A stretch of 64,000 nt of DNA from contig NZ_AP012544.1 of the NCBI RefSeq assembly GCF_000829055.1, forward strand, positions 2,480,001-2,544,000, in the 5' to 3' direction. The position numbers and the translations under genes are program-made. This stretch comes from Lacticaseibacillus casei DSM 20011 = JCM 1134 = ATCC 393. Its GTDB lineage: Bacteria > Bacillota > Bacilli > Lactobacillales > Lactobacillaceae. Position 1 is the stretch's first letter, and the number at the start of each line of letters is the position of its first letter. This document shows, piece by piece, positions 33,277 through 43,103 of this stretch. Below the pieces are notes generated by a model. That model ran no database searches, was not told the DNA's origin, and saw only the letters and a list, made by a program, of their open reading frames with translations.

Positions 33277-34035
33277 TTACGCTTTTTTGGCAGTTTCAGT
33301 CGGCACCATCTGCCACTGATTTTTCTGGCGCATCAAGACCAATTTACCAAGCTTCCGAACGGCATTGTCAGGAAACGCGCTATCCGGAATAAACCGATTG
33401 CTTGGCTCCAGTAACGGAATCCTGATTTGTTCACGGGAAAACCGCACATTGCGAAAATCAAAAAGCACCCCCTCCTCCATTAATGGGAACAGCTGGGTAT
33501 AGGCTTCATCTGACAAAGGTGAAAAGTGTTGTTGCCTCAACCGTAACCAAAACGGCTGCTCGTTGGCAATGCGTCGCAAATATTTGTTAATCGCTGCGGC
33601 CAAAAAGGCTTCAAACAACGTCTCATGCCGCAAATACATGTTCACCATGCCATTACGCAACGGCAAGTAAACCAATTCATTTTGTAGTTTATAATAAAAA
33701 GGTGAACTGAGATGCGTTTTGACATGGCCTAAGTATAGCAGTTCTGCAATCTCGTTAGGGGTCAGTTCCTGCAAAAAACGCGGACGGGCATAATCTAACC
33801 AGCAACAAGTCTGACCCTCTTTACTTCGCAGAAACTCACGCACTTGATCCCGTCCGTTAATAATATTAAACCAAGTATGTGGATCAATCTGTTCCTGTTC
33901 GTTAACCGGTGGCAATAACAGCAAATGACTTGGGATTTTTTGCTGACTGTTCAGCAAATCACTTGCCGAAATACCATAAGTCAAAAATAAATGTGCCAAC
34001 GGTTCGTGATGAACATAAATCATTGCGTTTCGCAT
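33277..34035 (-). CDS. Uncharacterised 252-residue cytoplasmic protein
   Basis: I do not recognise the family. The product has no signal peptide or membrane segment. It is rich in aromatic residues, Leu, Arg and His (PFYYKLQNELVYLPLRNGM; FWLRLRQQHFSPL) and ends in a basic tail. No nucleotide-binding or metal motif stands out. ATG at 34035 follows AAGGGG by eight bases, so it looks properly translated. It lies immediately divergent from a SUKH-like gene, with starts ~85 bp apart, and upstream of the family A array and murF. A lineage-specific accessory gene is likely. Confidence 0.65.
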   Translation of the reverse strand: MRNAMIYVHHEPLAHLFLTYGISASDLLNSQQKIPSHLLLLPPVNEQEQIDPHTWFNIINGRDQVREFLRSKEGQTCCWLDYARPRFLQELTPNEIAELLYLGHVKTHLSSPFYYKLQNELVYLPLRNGMVNMYLRHETLFEAFLAAAINKYLRRIANEQPFWLRLRQQHFSPLSDEAYTQLFPLMEEGVLFDFRNVRFSREQIRIPLLEPSNRFIPDSAFPDNAVRKLGKLVLMRQKNQWQMVPTETAKKA

Positions 34036-34120
34036 GATTAAAACCCCTTATAACTCCCACAACCATTATACGACTTTCAGCGGCATTCTTGACCTTCCAA
34101 TCAAAAAAGGAGTTCTGCAC

Positions 34121-34762
34121 ATGTTACCCTGGCCAAACAAGATCCCACAACCTAATTTACCAACAATTCCACATACTGACCTCATACCTTCGACTTATTT
34201 TTCCACGATTAAAACCGGTTGCCTGCCAAAAAGATGGTGGTTGCCAACTTCGGAACCAACCAGTGATGGCCTGGACGGTGTTGGTATTCACGCCTTCGGA
34301 ACACCGGGAGCCGCCATCACTGCAGACGATCTACCAGCAGACTTTTTGCCTTTCGCTCATACCGGTCATCAATACTTCGGCTTTGATCTGAGTCATGACC
34401 CGCGACGGATTCGTTACATTGATACCGAAGTCGACCAATGGCTCACCGTTGCACCTGATTTTGATACGTTTCTCAAACAATTGCAGCCACATCCGGTTCG
34501 TCTACCTGAACTACCTGTCCATCCGCAAGTCTTTGGCCACATGGCGGTCATTGCTACCGCCGCCGATTGGCCTGCCTTATTCGATCACGCGCGGACGTTT
34601 ATGACCGGCGCGGAGCTTGGCCCGTGGCTCGTTTGGCTGGCAACCTCGGATGAGTCAGCCAAACGTCAGGCCGCCGCCGAGGAATATCATTTTCTTAGCC
34701 GTTATCAGCCAAACTTTCTCACGCCGAATACAACAATCGAGTTGCAAAAATTGTTGTCCTGA
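34121..34762 (+). CDS. SMI1/KNR4 (SUKH)-like protein
   Basis: A 213-residue soluble protein starting at ATG 34121, after GGAG. The segment HTGHQYFGFDLSHDPRRIRYIDTE (~87-110) followed by WLTVAPDFDTFLKQL resembles the SUKH fold, in which a conserved Gly/Asp-rich turn precedes the final helix. Solitary bacterial SUKH proteins often act as immunity proteins to polymorphic or contact-dependent toxins; no toxin gene is visible nearby. It is divergent from the uncharacterised 252-residue gene and converges on the YjdF-like membrane gene with an 11-bp gap and no obvious terminator. Confidence 0.65.
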   Translation: MLPWPNKIPQPNLPTIPHTDLIPSTYFSTIKTGCLPKRWWLPTSEPTSDGLDGVGIHAFGTPGAAITADDLPADFLPFAHTGHQYFGFDLSHDPRRIRYIDTEVDQWLTVAPDFDTFLKQLQPHPVRLPELPVHPQVFGHMAVIATAADWPALFDHARTFMTGAELGPWLVWLATSDESAKRQAAAEEYHFLSRYQPNFLTPNTTIELQKLLS

Positions 34763-34773
34763 GTTAGTTTCCT

Positions 34774-35451
34774 TCATTGTCGCTTACCGCGATCTTCGGA
34801 TTGGAATTTAAAAGTATCTAACCACCGCAAGTCGCGTTTAATGCCAAAATACCCAAACACCGCCAAGCCTAGCGAGCCAAAGAAGTCCATGAACAAATCG
34901 CCCATGGTATCCATCAACGCGGCCCGACCGCGCAGCAACACGCCACCTGCCGCCATGTACCGTTGCATATTCATGCTCAGCAAGCCGTCAAACGTAAATT
35001 CATAAAATTCCCACAATACGCCGATGGTTGTACCAAATGCGAGCGCAAATAACGCCATTAACAAAGGACTCGTCGTCGCTAACCGTTTTGCGGGCGTTAA
35101 CGCTGCAAAAATGGCAAAGCCCAACCCAGCTAACATGGCCGCGCTGAAGAGATTCTCGAACTTGTCCCAATATGGCACGCTGTAGCACTGCAACCCCGTA
35201 CCTAACAAAACGCTCAACAAAATAAAAATTTCAAAAAAGTAAATCAAGAGCGGCGGAAACCGGAAATGCCACCAGTGTTCCATTAACCTAGGCAGACTGA
35301 CAATTAAGATTCCTGACGCAACTTGCGCCAGCAACATTGCCTGCCCATGGAATAATGGCCGCCCACTTATGAAAAGCCCGCCGACAATCAGCAGGTAAAG
35401 CAGGTCGCCACCGATATTTAACCAATATAAAAAATTCGATCGTTTAGTCAT
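34774..35451 (-). CDS. YjdF/DUF2238-like integral membrane protein
   Basis: A 225-residue polytopic membrane protein with about six hydrophobic segments. A late motif GTTIGVLWEFYEFTFD is followed by ALMDTMGDLFMDFFGSLG, as in the DUF2238 (YjdF) family. Function is unknown. The start ATG at 35451 follows AGAGGA; a frame open to 35493 lacks a better site. It is divergent from the next plus-strand gene, with a 95-bp spacer. Confidence 0.75.
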   Translation of the reverse strand: MTKRSNFLYWLNIGGDLLYLLIVGGLFISGRPLFHGQAMLLAQVASGILIVSLPRLMEHWWHFRFPPLLIYFFEIFILLSVLLGTGLQCYSVPYWDKFENLFSAAMLAGLGFAIFAALTPAKRLATTSPLLMALFALAFGTTIGVLWEFYEFTFDGLLSMNMQRYMAAGGVLLRGRAALMDTMGDLFMDFFGSLGLAVFGYFGIKRDLRWLDTFKFQSEDRGKRQ

Positions 35452-35546
35452 GACGTTTCCTCTTTTCCTCAAAGGTTCCAGGCACCGATGCAATTAATAT
35501 GTTTTTGTAAGCACTTGGTGTAGACTCAGCTTTAGGAGGTGGTCCC

Positions 35547-35975
35547 ATGCCAATCAAAACGTTGCCTGAAGATCAACTGGTCGCCATGAGTCAGTCCGTC
35601 GTCAAAGAAGTCGCCCAAGCGTTTGCCTTTCCTTATTATGTCAATGATTTAACGCATGACGCAAATTTTGACACCGATCACACTGCAACCAAGCTCGAAT
35701 TCGAGCTTACGCTGCTAAATGATCCCGACCCTGATCGCACGATTAGTTTTTACAGCGATGCGGATGCTGACCCGATTATGGGCGGTGCCGCATCGGCGCA
35801 AGTCGTTGTAGCAGCCCGCATCACATTTATTTATCTGAATGACGGATATAAAGATTCTTATCTCATTATTATTCACGATGGCAAAGTCGTTCAAAACCTC
35901 AAGCTAGAACAACAAATTCTCTCGGGTCCTGAAGTCGAGGACTTGATCGAGCACGTCATCCCTAACGCCAAATAA
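35547..35975 (+). CDS. Uncharacterised acidic 142-residue protein
   Basis: No family recognised. The protein is acidic (many Asp/Glu), without membrane segments. Its alternating hydrophobic stretches ASAQVVVAARITFIYL and DSYLIIIHDGKVVQNL suggest a beta-rich fold. A very strong ribosome-binding site AGGAGGTGG precedes ATG, and a terminator follows, so it is probably expressed as a single gene. Confidence 0.7.
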   Translation: MPIKTLPEDQLVAMSQSVVKEVAQAFAFPYYVNDLTHDANFDTDHTATKLEFELTLLNDPDPDRTISFYSDADADPIMGGAASAQVVVAARITFIYLNDGYKDSYLIIIHDGKVVQNLKLEQQILSGPEVEDLIEHVIPNAK

Positions 35976-35993
35976 GTCTAAGAATAAAAATCG

Positions 35994-36020
35994 AAAGCGG
36001 CTAAGTCTGGCTGCTTTTTA
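35994..36020 (+). terminator. Terminator of the 142-residue protein gene
   Basis: AAAGCGGC-(TAAGTCTG)-GCTGCTTTTTA: a short stem with one mismatch and a T-run, 18 nt after the stop. Confidence 0.65.
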
Positions 36021-36104
36021 TTATTGCTTACTAATATTGGCGGACTGAGGCATCGCTGGGCACAATACCAGACATCGGGTTGCGCCATTTTCCCCAATAA
36101 AAAA

Positions 36105-36142
36105 ACCACCATAACGGTGGAAAAGTTTGGGGGAACTTTTTT
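36105..36142 (+). other. Two adjacent short hairpins in the 35976-36328 spacer
   Basis: CCACC-ATAAC-GGTGG is followed directly by AAAAGTT-TGGGGG-AACTTTTTT. The second has a T-run and could terminate plus-strand transcription. Further right is an A/T palindrome ACTTATA-TTAT-TATAAGT (36268-36285) that could be an operator or a promoter part for either strand. The rest of this 350-bp spacer shows no gene. Confidence 0.5.
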
Positions 36143-36295
36143 GGGAGTGTAAGTTAATGTGTAAGCCTAAGGCAGAAATACCTCCGCCTCATTGACATCA
36201 GTATAACAAGTTCTTAACGACTCCGTGATTCCATTTTCGACAAGTTATCCCTTTAATTAATAAATCGACTTATATTATTATAAGTTATCGCTAAC

Positions 36296-36324
36296 AAAAA
36301 AGCAGCCCAACCGGACTGCTTTTT
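36296..36324 (-). terminator. Terminator of rpmE2
   Basis: AAAAAGCAG and CTGCTTTTT arms around CCCAACCGGA, immediately after the rpmE2 stop on the minus strand. The symmetric A/T flanks would also allow termination on the plus strand. Confidence 0.88.
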
Positions 36325-36328
36325 GTTA

Positions 36329-36580
36329 TTATTTCTTATCCAAACCGTACTTCTTGTTGAACCGGTCAACCCGTCCATCGGCCTGCGTGAACTTCTGCTT
36401 GCCGGTGTAGAACGGATGAGAATCAGACGAAATTTCTACCCGAACCAATGGGTATTCTTTGCCGTCTTCCCACTTGATAGTTTCTTTGGAAGTCTTGGTG
36501 GAGCCGGAAATAAATTTAAAGCCAGTTGCTGAATCCATGAAAACAACCGGATGATAATCTGGATGGATGCCTTGCTTCAT
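36329..36580 (-). CDS. rpmE2: 50S ribosomal protein L31 type B
   Basis: Ribosomal protein bL31 in its zinc-independent form. Its 83 residues contain [37 protein letters not shown] and [10 protein letters not shown], and no cysteine, so the CxxC zinc site of type A is absent. Start ATG 36580 follows AAGGAG; an upstream UUG at 36586 lies too near that site. It lies just downstream of murA, as in many lactobacilli. Confidence 0.96.
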   Translation of the reverse strand: MKQGIHPDYHPVVFMDSATGFKFISGSTKTSKETIKWEDGKEYPLVRVEISSDSHPFYTGKQKFTQADGRVDRFNKKYGLDKK

Positions 36581-36676
36581 AATCAATTACTCCTTTTGCC
36601 CTAAATCATTGCCTGATCTAGAGATACTATGACTACAACTCTAATAGTCTATCACGCGCAACCTATAAACGCAATC

Positions 36677-37936
36677 TCAATCAATCAATTCGACATCCGC
36701 GCCTAAACCGCGCAGTTTCATCACAACCCGATCATAGCCGCGCAGGATATTATCGACCTTGGTGATCGTCGTTGTCCCTTCAGCCATCAACCCGGCAATC
36801 ATGAGACAGGCGCCGGCGCGAATTTCCTCAGCCACGACCTCGGTTCCCTGCAGATGATCGCAATGATGCAGGATGATCACATCATTTTCAATCGTAATGT
36901 CCGCGCCCATCCGCAATAATTCCGGTATATGGCGGACACGTTTAGGGTAAATTGTATCAATGATGAGTCCTTCACCATGGGCTTTTAACATCAACGGTGT
37001 AATTGGCTGTTGCAAGTCGGTTGCAAATCCCGGGTACGGCATCGTTTTGATTTGGACCATTTTTAAATCGCCTGACGGATAGACAAAAATGCTGTCCTCA
37101 CCCACGTCCATGACGACGCCCATTTCTTCCAATTTAGCCAAAAAGGCGTCTAAATGTTCCGAAATAATGTTCTTAACTTTAACGCCTTCGCCAACCGCTG
37201 CGGCCATGGCCAAATAAGTACCGGCTTCAATGCGATCAGGGATGATGGTGTGCGAGTTGTGTGCTTCAAGCGTCGGCACGCCGCTAATCCGGATCACATC
37301 CGTACCGGCACCCCGCACCTTGGCGCCCATATTATTTAAGTAAGTCGCTAAGTCGATGATTTCCGGCTCTTTAGCAGCATTTTCGATCACCGTGCGGCCT
37401 TTCGCCGTCACTGCCGCCAAAATCACGTTAATGGTGGCGCCAACCGAGACCATATCCAAGAAAATCCGGGCACCGTGTAGACCTTCAGCAGGTGCTTTAA
37501 TCGCCATTGCACCGTGTTCATTACTCACGGAAGCCCCTAACGCTTCAAACCCCTTAATATGTTGATCAATCGGCCGCGGACCGATATCATCGCCACCAGG
37601 CAATCCAACAATGGCTTTCCCAAACCGCCCTAATAACGCCCCCATAAAATAATAGGAAGCGCGCAGACTCTTAATCTTACCGTTTGGCAACGGTACATCG
37701 TGAATTTCTGTTGGATCAATCGTCAAAACATTTTCGGTAAAATCAGATTTGACGTTCATATCATCCAAAATGGCCATCAAATTATAGACATCCTGGATGT
37801 GCGGCACTGAATCGAGTGTCACCGGGGTGCGCGACAAAATTGCAGCCGGAATTAAAGCAACCGTGCTGTTCTTCGCACCGCCGATCACAACTTCACCGGA
37901 CAATTTCTTTCCGCCGTGGATCAGCATTTTTTCCAT
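36677..37936 (-). CDS. murA: UDP-N-acetylglucosamine 1-carboxyvinyltransferase (MurA paralogue, MurZ-like)
   Basis: Catalyses the first committed step of peptidoglycan synthesis, transferring enolpyruvate from PEP to UDP-GlcNAc. The 419-residue EPSP-synthase fold is complete: [13 protein letters not shown] (19-31), [21 protein letters not shown]. The active-site loop reads [13 protein letters not shown]. The position of the catalytic cysteine (E. coli Cys115, fosfomycin target) is Asp116 here, codon 37589-37591. MurA enzymes with Asp at this site (Mycobacterium, Chlamydia) are active and fosfomycin-resistant. GAGGA lies upstream of ATG. An IS1202-type insertion ends ~190 bp upstream. Confidence 0.93.
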   Translation of the reverse strand: MEKMLIHGGKKLSGEVVIGGAKNSTVALIPAAILSRTPVTLDSVPHIQDVYNLMAILDDMNVKSDFTENVLTIDPTEIHDVPLPNGKIKSLRASYYFMGALLGRFGKAIVGLPGGDDIGPRPIDQHIKGFEALGASVSNEHGAMAIKAPAEGLHGARIFLDMVSVGATINVILAAVTAKGRTVIENAAKEPEIIDLATYLNNMGAKVRGAGTDVIRISGVPTLEAHNSHTIIPDRIEAGTYLAMAAAVGEGVKVKNIISEHLDAFLAKLEEMGVVMDVGEDSIFVYPSGDLKMVQIKTMPYPGFATDLQQPITPLMLKAHGEGLIIDTIYPKRVRHIPELLRMGADITIENDVIILHHCDHLQGTEVVAEEIRAGACLMIAGLMAEGTTTITKVDNILRGYDRVVMKLRGLGADVELID

Positions 37937-38096
37937 TTGACTTAAATCCTCGCTTAAGGTCGTTCATTTCAAGTAGGCTGAAGCTGACCTGCATCTTTTG
38001 CTTCAAATATAAAACGCGATTTCTGGTAGGCAAGCCCATGACTCATCCGCCATGCACTCAATATACAAGTTTAATGAATCTAAAAGGAAAAAACAA

Positions 38097-38124
38097 GGAC
38101 CAAAAGGAGAGAGCGTGAACTGGC
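38097..38124 (+). repeat. Left target-site duplication of the IS1202-type element
   Basis: A 28-bp direct repeat starting GGACCAAAAGGAGAG and ending GTGAACTGGC, identical to 39751-39778. Its last 14 bp (38111-38124) are the beginning of a family A repeat cut off by the insertion. Confidence 0.88.
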
Positions 38125-39750
38125 TGTCGACCGCAAGCGATATTGTCTTAAGTAAGCAGTTAGCCAAAGTGTCACAAAAACTGTAACCTCTTAGAAGATA
38201 CATCTAGGAGGAATCACATGAAGAAGGTTGTCTTAACAATGAAAGAAGAAGAACGTTACCGAGTCATCAAAGCAGTGGTCAATGGTAAGACCTCCGTGCA
38301 ACGCGCAGCCGTTAAGCTCAAGCGCTCCGAACGAACCATCTACCGACTGATCAAGCTTTACAAGCAACAAGGCAAAGACGGCTTTATCCATGGTAATGCC
38401 GGCCGTGAGCCTGCCAACAAACGCAACGCGCAACTCGAACGCCAGATCATTCATCTGTACACCAACAAGTATGCCGGTTTCAACATCGCTCATTTCCACG
38501 AGTTCTTAACCACTGCCGAACAAATCGCCATCTCCGAATCCTCACTCCGGCTCTTATTCAGACACCACCACATCCTTTCACCCAAAGCCCACAAGGCCAC
38601 GAAACGTCGGGTCAAGCGTGAGTTAAAAGAGAAAGAAAAGAAGGCCAAGCTCCTATCCAAACGTGATGAAGCCACCTTGTCAGCCATCGAGGTCGTTGAA
38701 AACATCAAAGCCCATCCAGAACGTCCTCGGAAACATTATTCTGGTGAACAGGTACAAATGGATGCTTCCTGGGAGTATTGGTTTGGTACTCAAAAAACCA
38801 CCTTACACGCAGCCATTGATGATCAGTCCGGGAACGTTGTCGGCGGCTACTTTGCCAAACAAGAAACACTCAGCGGCTATTATCATGTGTTTGCCCAAGT
38901 CCTTCGCGATTATGGCGCTCCAGCAGAATTCCTAACGGATCGGCGCACCGTGTTTAACAGCAACAAAAAAGAGGGCTCACCTTCGACCGAGAACCCTCTT
39001 ACACGTTTCGGTTATGCCTGCCAGACACTTGGAACAGAACTTTCGGCCACCAGTATTCCGCAAGCCAAAGACCGTATAGAACGTCTTCTGGAGACTTTTC
39101 AAGATCGGCTCACAAGTGAACTGCGGTTGCATAACATCACCACAATCGCAGATGCCAATCGGTTTTTGGTCGGCTTTATCAAGCGTTACAATGACCGCTT
39201 CGCATCTACCATCAAAAGTAGCATGTCGATGTTTGAGAAGCAACTAACACCCAAGGAAATTGACAATATTTTGATCATTGCCAATGAACGCAGCATCGGC
39301 CACGGACATTGTGTTCGCTTTGATAACAAACGCTATCTGCCACACCGGAATGGCGAATTGGTTTACTTACCACCGCATACAAAGGTCTTAGTCATCAAAA
39401 GCTTCACGGGCAGACTTTATATGACCACTGATGATGACCAGGTGTACGATCTTTTCTGTGTGCCAAAAGAACAGTTCATGTCAGCCAAATTCGATCTTAC
39501 ACCAGCTGCGGCACCAACTCCTAAACGAACCAAGAAAATCCCGGCAATTACGCATCCGTGGCGCCGCACCAACTATCGCGATTACCTTGATTCTCTTGGC
39601 ATTAACAGGACAAGGGTTAAACAGTTGGTCGCCGAACGATATCCATACAAGAATTCACAAGCGATTCAAGTCTAATCAGGATCATCTCGCGTCCAGTTTT
39701 CGGACGCATGTTTTATGGAATTTACTGTCAAAGTCGAAAATCGCTTGACA
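38125..39750 (+). mobile_element. IS1202-type (ISNCY) insertion sequence
   Basis: A 1626-bp element beginning TGTCGACCGCAAGCGAT and ending in the complement of TGTCAAGCGATTTTCGAC. The ends share TGTC and AAGCGAT, offset by six bases, giving imperfect terminal inverted repeats. One intact transposase gene fills it. It is flanked by identical 28-bp direct repeats. IS1202 is known for unusually long (~27 bp) target duplications, which supports both the family call and the boundaries. Confidence 0.88.
38218..39675 (+). CDS. IS1202-type transposase
   Basis: A 485-residue DDE transposase. An N-terminal helix-turn-helix (SVQRAAVKLKRSERTIYRLI) is followed by a second HTH-like region. The rve core has its catalytic Asp in VQMDASWEYWF, the second in LTDRRTVFNS and the Glu in DRIERLLETFQDRLTSE. 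A basic C-terminal region follows. GGAGG precedes ATG by 7 bases. The gene is uninterrupted, so the element may be functional. Confidence 0.93.
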   Translation: MKKVVLTMKEEERYRVIKAVVNGKTSVQRAAVKLKRSERTIYRLIKLYKQQGKDGFIHGNAGREPANKRNAQLERQIIHLYTNKYAGFNIAHFHEFLTTAEQIAISESSLRLLFRHHHILSPKAHKATKRRVKRELKEKEKKAKLLSKRDEATLSAIEVVENIKAHPERPRKHYSGEQVQMDASWEYWFGTQKTTLHAAIDDQSGNVVGGYFAKQETLSGYYHVFAQVLRDYGAPAEFLTDRRTVFNSNKKEGSPSTENPLTRFGYACQTLGTELSATSIPQAKDRIERLLETFQDRLTSELRLHNITTIADANRFLVGFIKRYNDRFASTIKSSMSMFEKQLTPKEIDNILIIANERSIGHGHCVRFDNKRYLPHRNGELVYLPPHTKVLVIKSFTGRLYMTTDDDQVYDLFCVPKEQFMSAKFDLTPAAAPTPKRTKKIPAITHPWRRTNYRDYLDSLGINRTRVKQLVAERYPYKNSQAIQV

Positions 39751-39778
39751 GGACCAAAAGGAGAGAGCGTGAACTGGC
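39751..39778 (+). repeat. Right target-site duplication of the IS1202-type element
   Basis: Second copy of the 28-bp direct repeat. Its last 14 bp run straight into the remainder of family A copy A6, showing the insertion split that repeat's left arm. Confidence 0.88.
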
Positions 39779-39879
39779 GCGGTTAGAAGTCGGAGTGTAA
39801 GCGGCCTCAGGCGTGATGGCCCGGTCTTGGCCATTGCGACTGAGGTCCTTACACGCAGACTTCTGCGCCAGTGAACGCG
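39765..39879 (+). repeat. Family A repeat, copy A6 (target of the IS insertion)
   Basis: Outer helix CTGGCGC/GCGCCAG, then GAAGTC/GACTTC, GTGTAAG/CTTACAC, GGCCTCAG/CTGAGGTC and apex ATGGCC/GGCCAT. Its first 14 bp are duplicated left of the IS. Confidence 0.92.
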
Positions 39880-39887
39880 TTTGGAGA

Positions 39888-39995
39888 GAGCGTGAACCGG
39901 CGCGCTTAGGAGCCGAAGTGTAAGTGGCCTCTAGAATCAAATGGCTGGGCTTTGACCATTTGAGTCTAGAGGTCCTTACACGCAGGCTCCTGCGC
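39888..39995 (+). repeat. Family A repeat, copy A7 (right end truncated)
   Basis: GTGTAAG/CTTACAC and a distinctive middle helix CCTCTAGA..TCAAATGG with CCATTTGAGTCTAGAGG. The closing arm stops at GCGC, so the final CCGGTGAACGCG is lost. The 39676-40068 spacer is A6, A7 and the pyrG terminator. Confidence 0.9.
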
Positions 39996-40020
39996 TAAGC
40001 TTTGACCAAGCCACCGCAAC

Positions 40021-40056
40021 AAAAAAGCCGCCCAAAGCATCCCGCTTCAAGGCAGC
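40021..40056 (-). terminator. pyrG terminator
   Basis: On the minus strand GCTGCCTTGAAGC-GGGAT-GCTTTGGGCGGC followed by TTTTTT. The 13-bp stem uses several G-U pairs. Confidence 0.82.
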
Positions 40057-40068
40057 AATGATCAACGA

Positions 40069-41688
<1,620 letters not shown>

Positions 41689-41700
41689 TTAATAATCGGG

Positions 41701-41744
41701 AAAAAACAAAAACAAGCTCCCTATTCATACGAACAGGGAGCTTG
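41701..41744 (-). promoter_or_regulatory. pyrG leader attenuator (CTP-sensing terminator)
   Basis: The transcript forms CAAGCUCCCUGUUC-GUAU-GAAUAGGGAGCUUG followed by UUUUUGUUUUUU: a 14-bp stem and strong intrinsic terminator inside the 105-nt leader. Its 5' strand contains CUCCCU, the element that pairs with extra 5' G residues in the Bacillus pyrG reiterative-transcription mechanism. Confidence 0.85.
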
Positions 41745-41775
41745 AACCGTATTGGCTTTACACTTTTGTAAAGCG

Positions 41776-41814
41776 CCCAAAACGTATATTAACCAATTGT
41801 AAGGGACTCGTCAA
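41776..41814 (-). promoter_or_regulatory. pyrG promoter with GGGC start
   Basis: TTGACG (41809-41814), a 17-nt spacer, TAATAT (41786-41791), then seven bases to GGGCGC with +1 at 41778. Starting at GGG followed by C is the requirement for G-slippage at low CTP in Bacillus pyrG. Confidence 0.85.
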
Positions 41815-41878
41815 GTATTAAAGTGAATTGAGTAAAATCAAGATTGGTGCGATCGATCTATAACGCGCTCACCGAACC

Positions 41879-41909
41879 AAAAAAGCCGCGCCTTTTTAAA
41901 GGGCACGGC
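41879..41909 (-). terminator. rpoE terminator
   Basis: Minus strand GCCGTGCC-(CTTTAAAAA)-GGCGCGGC followed by TTTTTT; 8-bp stem with one G-U pair, 9 nt after the rpoE stop. Confidence 0.88.
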
Positions 41910-41917
41910 CTAAACGA

Positions 41918-42463
41918 CTAGTGCTTATCGCTGTCACTGTCGTCATCATCACTATCATCGTCGTCGCTGTCATCATCAGTTGCGGCAGCTTTGCCGATCT
42001 TATCATGAAAGCCGGTATGATCATCGTCGTCAAAATCATCGTCATCGTTATCGGCGTCGAGATCTTCATCTTCGGGATCATCGTCGTTGTAATCAATGAC
42101 ATCATCGTCATCGGCTACGTCAGCCAAGAAGGCATTAACCTTCTTGCGCTTCTTGCGACGTGGTACTTCTTCTTCATCTTCCGGATGGTTAACTTCTTCA
42201 TCGACGGAATCGTATGGATACCAAGCGCGCAGGCCCCAAACGTTATCGCCTAAAGAAATGAAACTGCCATCCACGTTCAGATCCGTGTAGAATTGCGGCA
42301 AGCGTTCACGAATTTCTTCGTCACTCTTACCGAGATAAGTCTGGATCTCGTTGGCCAGATCAACGAACGCCATGGTGTCCCCTTTTTCTTCGAGGATCTC
42401 ATGGGCTACTTCGATCATTGATAATTCTGATTTATCGGCATTGGCAAATGCTTTGAGTTTCAA
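41918..42463 (-). CDS. rpoE: RNA polymerase delta subunit
   Basis: Gram-positive-specific subunit that promotes RNA polymerase recycling and promoter selectivity. The folded N-terminal HARE-HTH domain (~1-85) includes [20 protein letters not shown] short basic stretch (RRKKRKK) follows, then a long disordered acidic tail made almost only of Asp, Glu and Ser. The likely start is UUG 42463 ([10 protein letters not shown]...) at proper spacing from AAAGGG. An in-frame GUG at 42472 abuts that site. The tail composition explains the apparent open frames on the other strand. Confidence 0.94.
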   Translation of the reverse strand: MKLKAFANADKSELSMIEVAHEILEEKGDTMAFVDLANEIQTYLGKSDEEIRERLPQFYTDLNVDGSFISLGDNVWGLRAWYPYDSVDEEVNHPEDEEEVPRRKKRKKVNAFLADVADDDDVIDYNDDDPEDEDLDADNDDDDFDDDDHTGFHDKIGKAAATDDDSDDDDSDDDDSDSDKH

Positions 42464-42514
42464 CCGATACACGCCCTTTCCAAGTCTTTACAGTCTGTTT
42501 CTTATAGTACACGC

Positions 42515-42961
42515 TCATGCCTTGAATTGCAATCTTAACCGATAATTTCCCAGATGTTGGTGATTTGCGAACAACTCATACTCAACGTAAATCTCGCCTG
42601 CTACCGGATCGGTTGTCATGCGGGCATCAATACGCGGGGTGACTGTCTCCACCGGAATAATGCCATATGGTGTTCGATAGCGCGTCAAAACCCGCTTTTC
42701 GTTGGCAAAGAAAAGCTTCAATTGCGTATCGCCATTGCTGCTGCCGCGCGAAAGCTGAATGTCGCCGTCATCGCGCAGTTTCATGGTCACCGGCATACTG
42801 GTTCCAGCGTCTTCATCGACTTCTTGATATCGAATATACAGTGCGTTGCCCATTTGAACCAACGTTCCTGGTTCATCAAAAACATGTGTCTCAGTGTCAT
42901 CACCTTGCGTGACAAACGTCTCAAGGTGAATTTGAATCGGCACTCCTTGTGAAAGATCCAT
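42515..42961 (-). CDS. DUF1934 family beta-barrel protein (YwiB-like)
   Basis: A 148-residue soluble protein of the DUF1934/YwiB family, predicted to adopt a calycin-like beta barrel. Recognisable features are QGVPIQIHLETFVTQG at the start, YIRYQEVDEDAGTSMPVTMK in the middle and the end HLGNYRLRLQF. The molecular function is unknown. ATG 42961 follows AAAGG; a frame open to 42997 adds no better start. It is upstream of rpoE, a neighbourhood similar to Bacillus ywiB. Confidence 0.78.
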   Translation of the reverse strand: MDLSQGVPIQIHLETFVTQGDDTETHVFDEPGTLVQMGNALYIRYQEVDEDAGTSMPVTMKLRDDGDIQLSRGSSNGDTQLKLFFANEKRVLTRYRTPYGIIPVETVTPRIDARMTTDPVAGEIYVEYELFANHQHLGNYRLRLQFKA

Positions 42962-43040
42962 AATGTCAATCCTTTCTATAACGTATTGTACGCTCACGGG
43001 TCAACTCGGTCGAGTTTAAGCAGGGAAAATGTCTTTGTGA

Positions 43041-43069
43041 CTGACGTGCCCTGCCACCTTCGTTATAAT
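43041..43069 (+). promoter_or_regulatory. Promoter of the lipoyl/octanoyl transferase gene
   Basis: CTGACG (43041-43046), a 17-nt spacer and TATAAT (43064-43069), 35 bp before the ATG. It lies in the divergent spacer with the DUF1934 gene. Confidence 0.7.
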
Positions 43070-43103
43070 ATAGGTAATCTACTATTAAGAAAGAGGGCGC
43101 ACG

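Noticed and set aside
41896..42253. Hydrophobic open frames on the plus strand opposite rpoE
   Set aside because: They arise from the complement of the Asp/Glu codon runs in the delta-subunit acidic tail.
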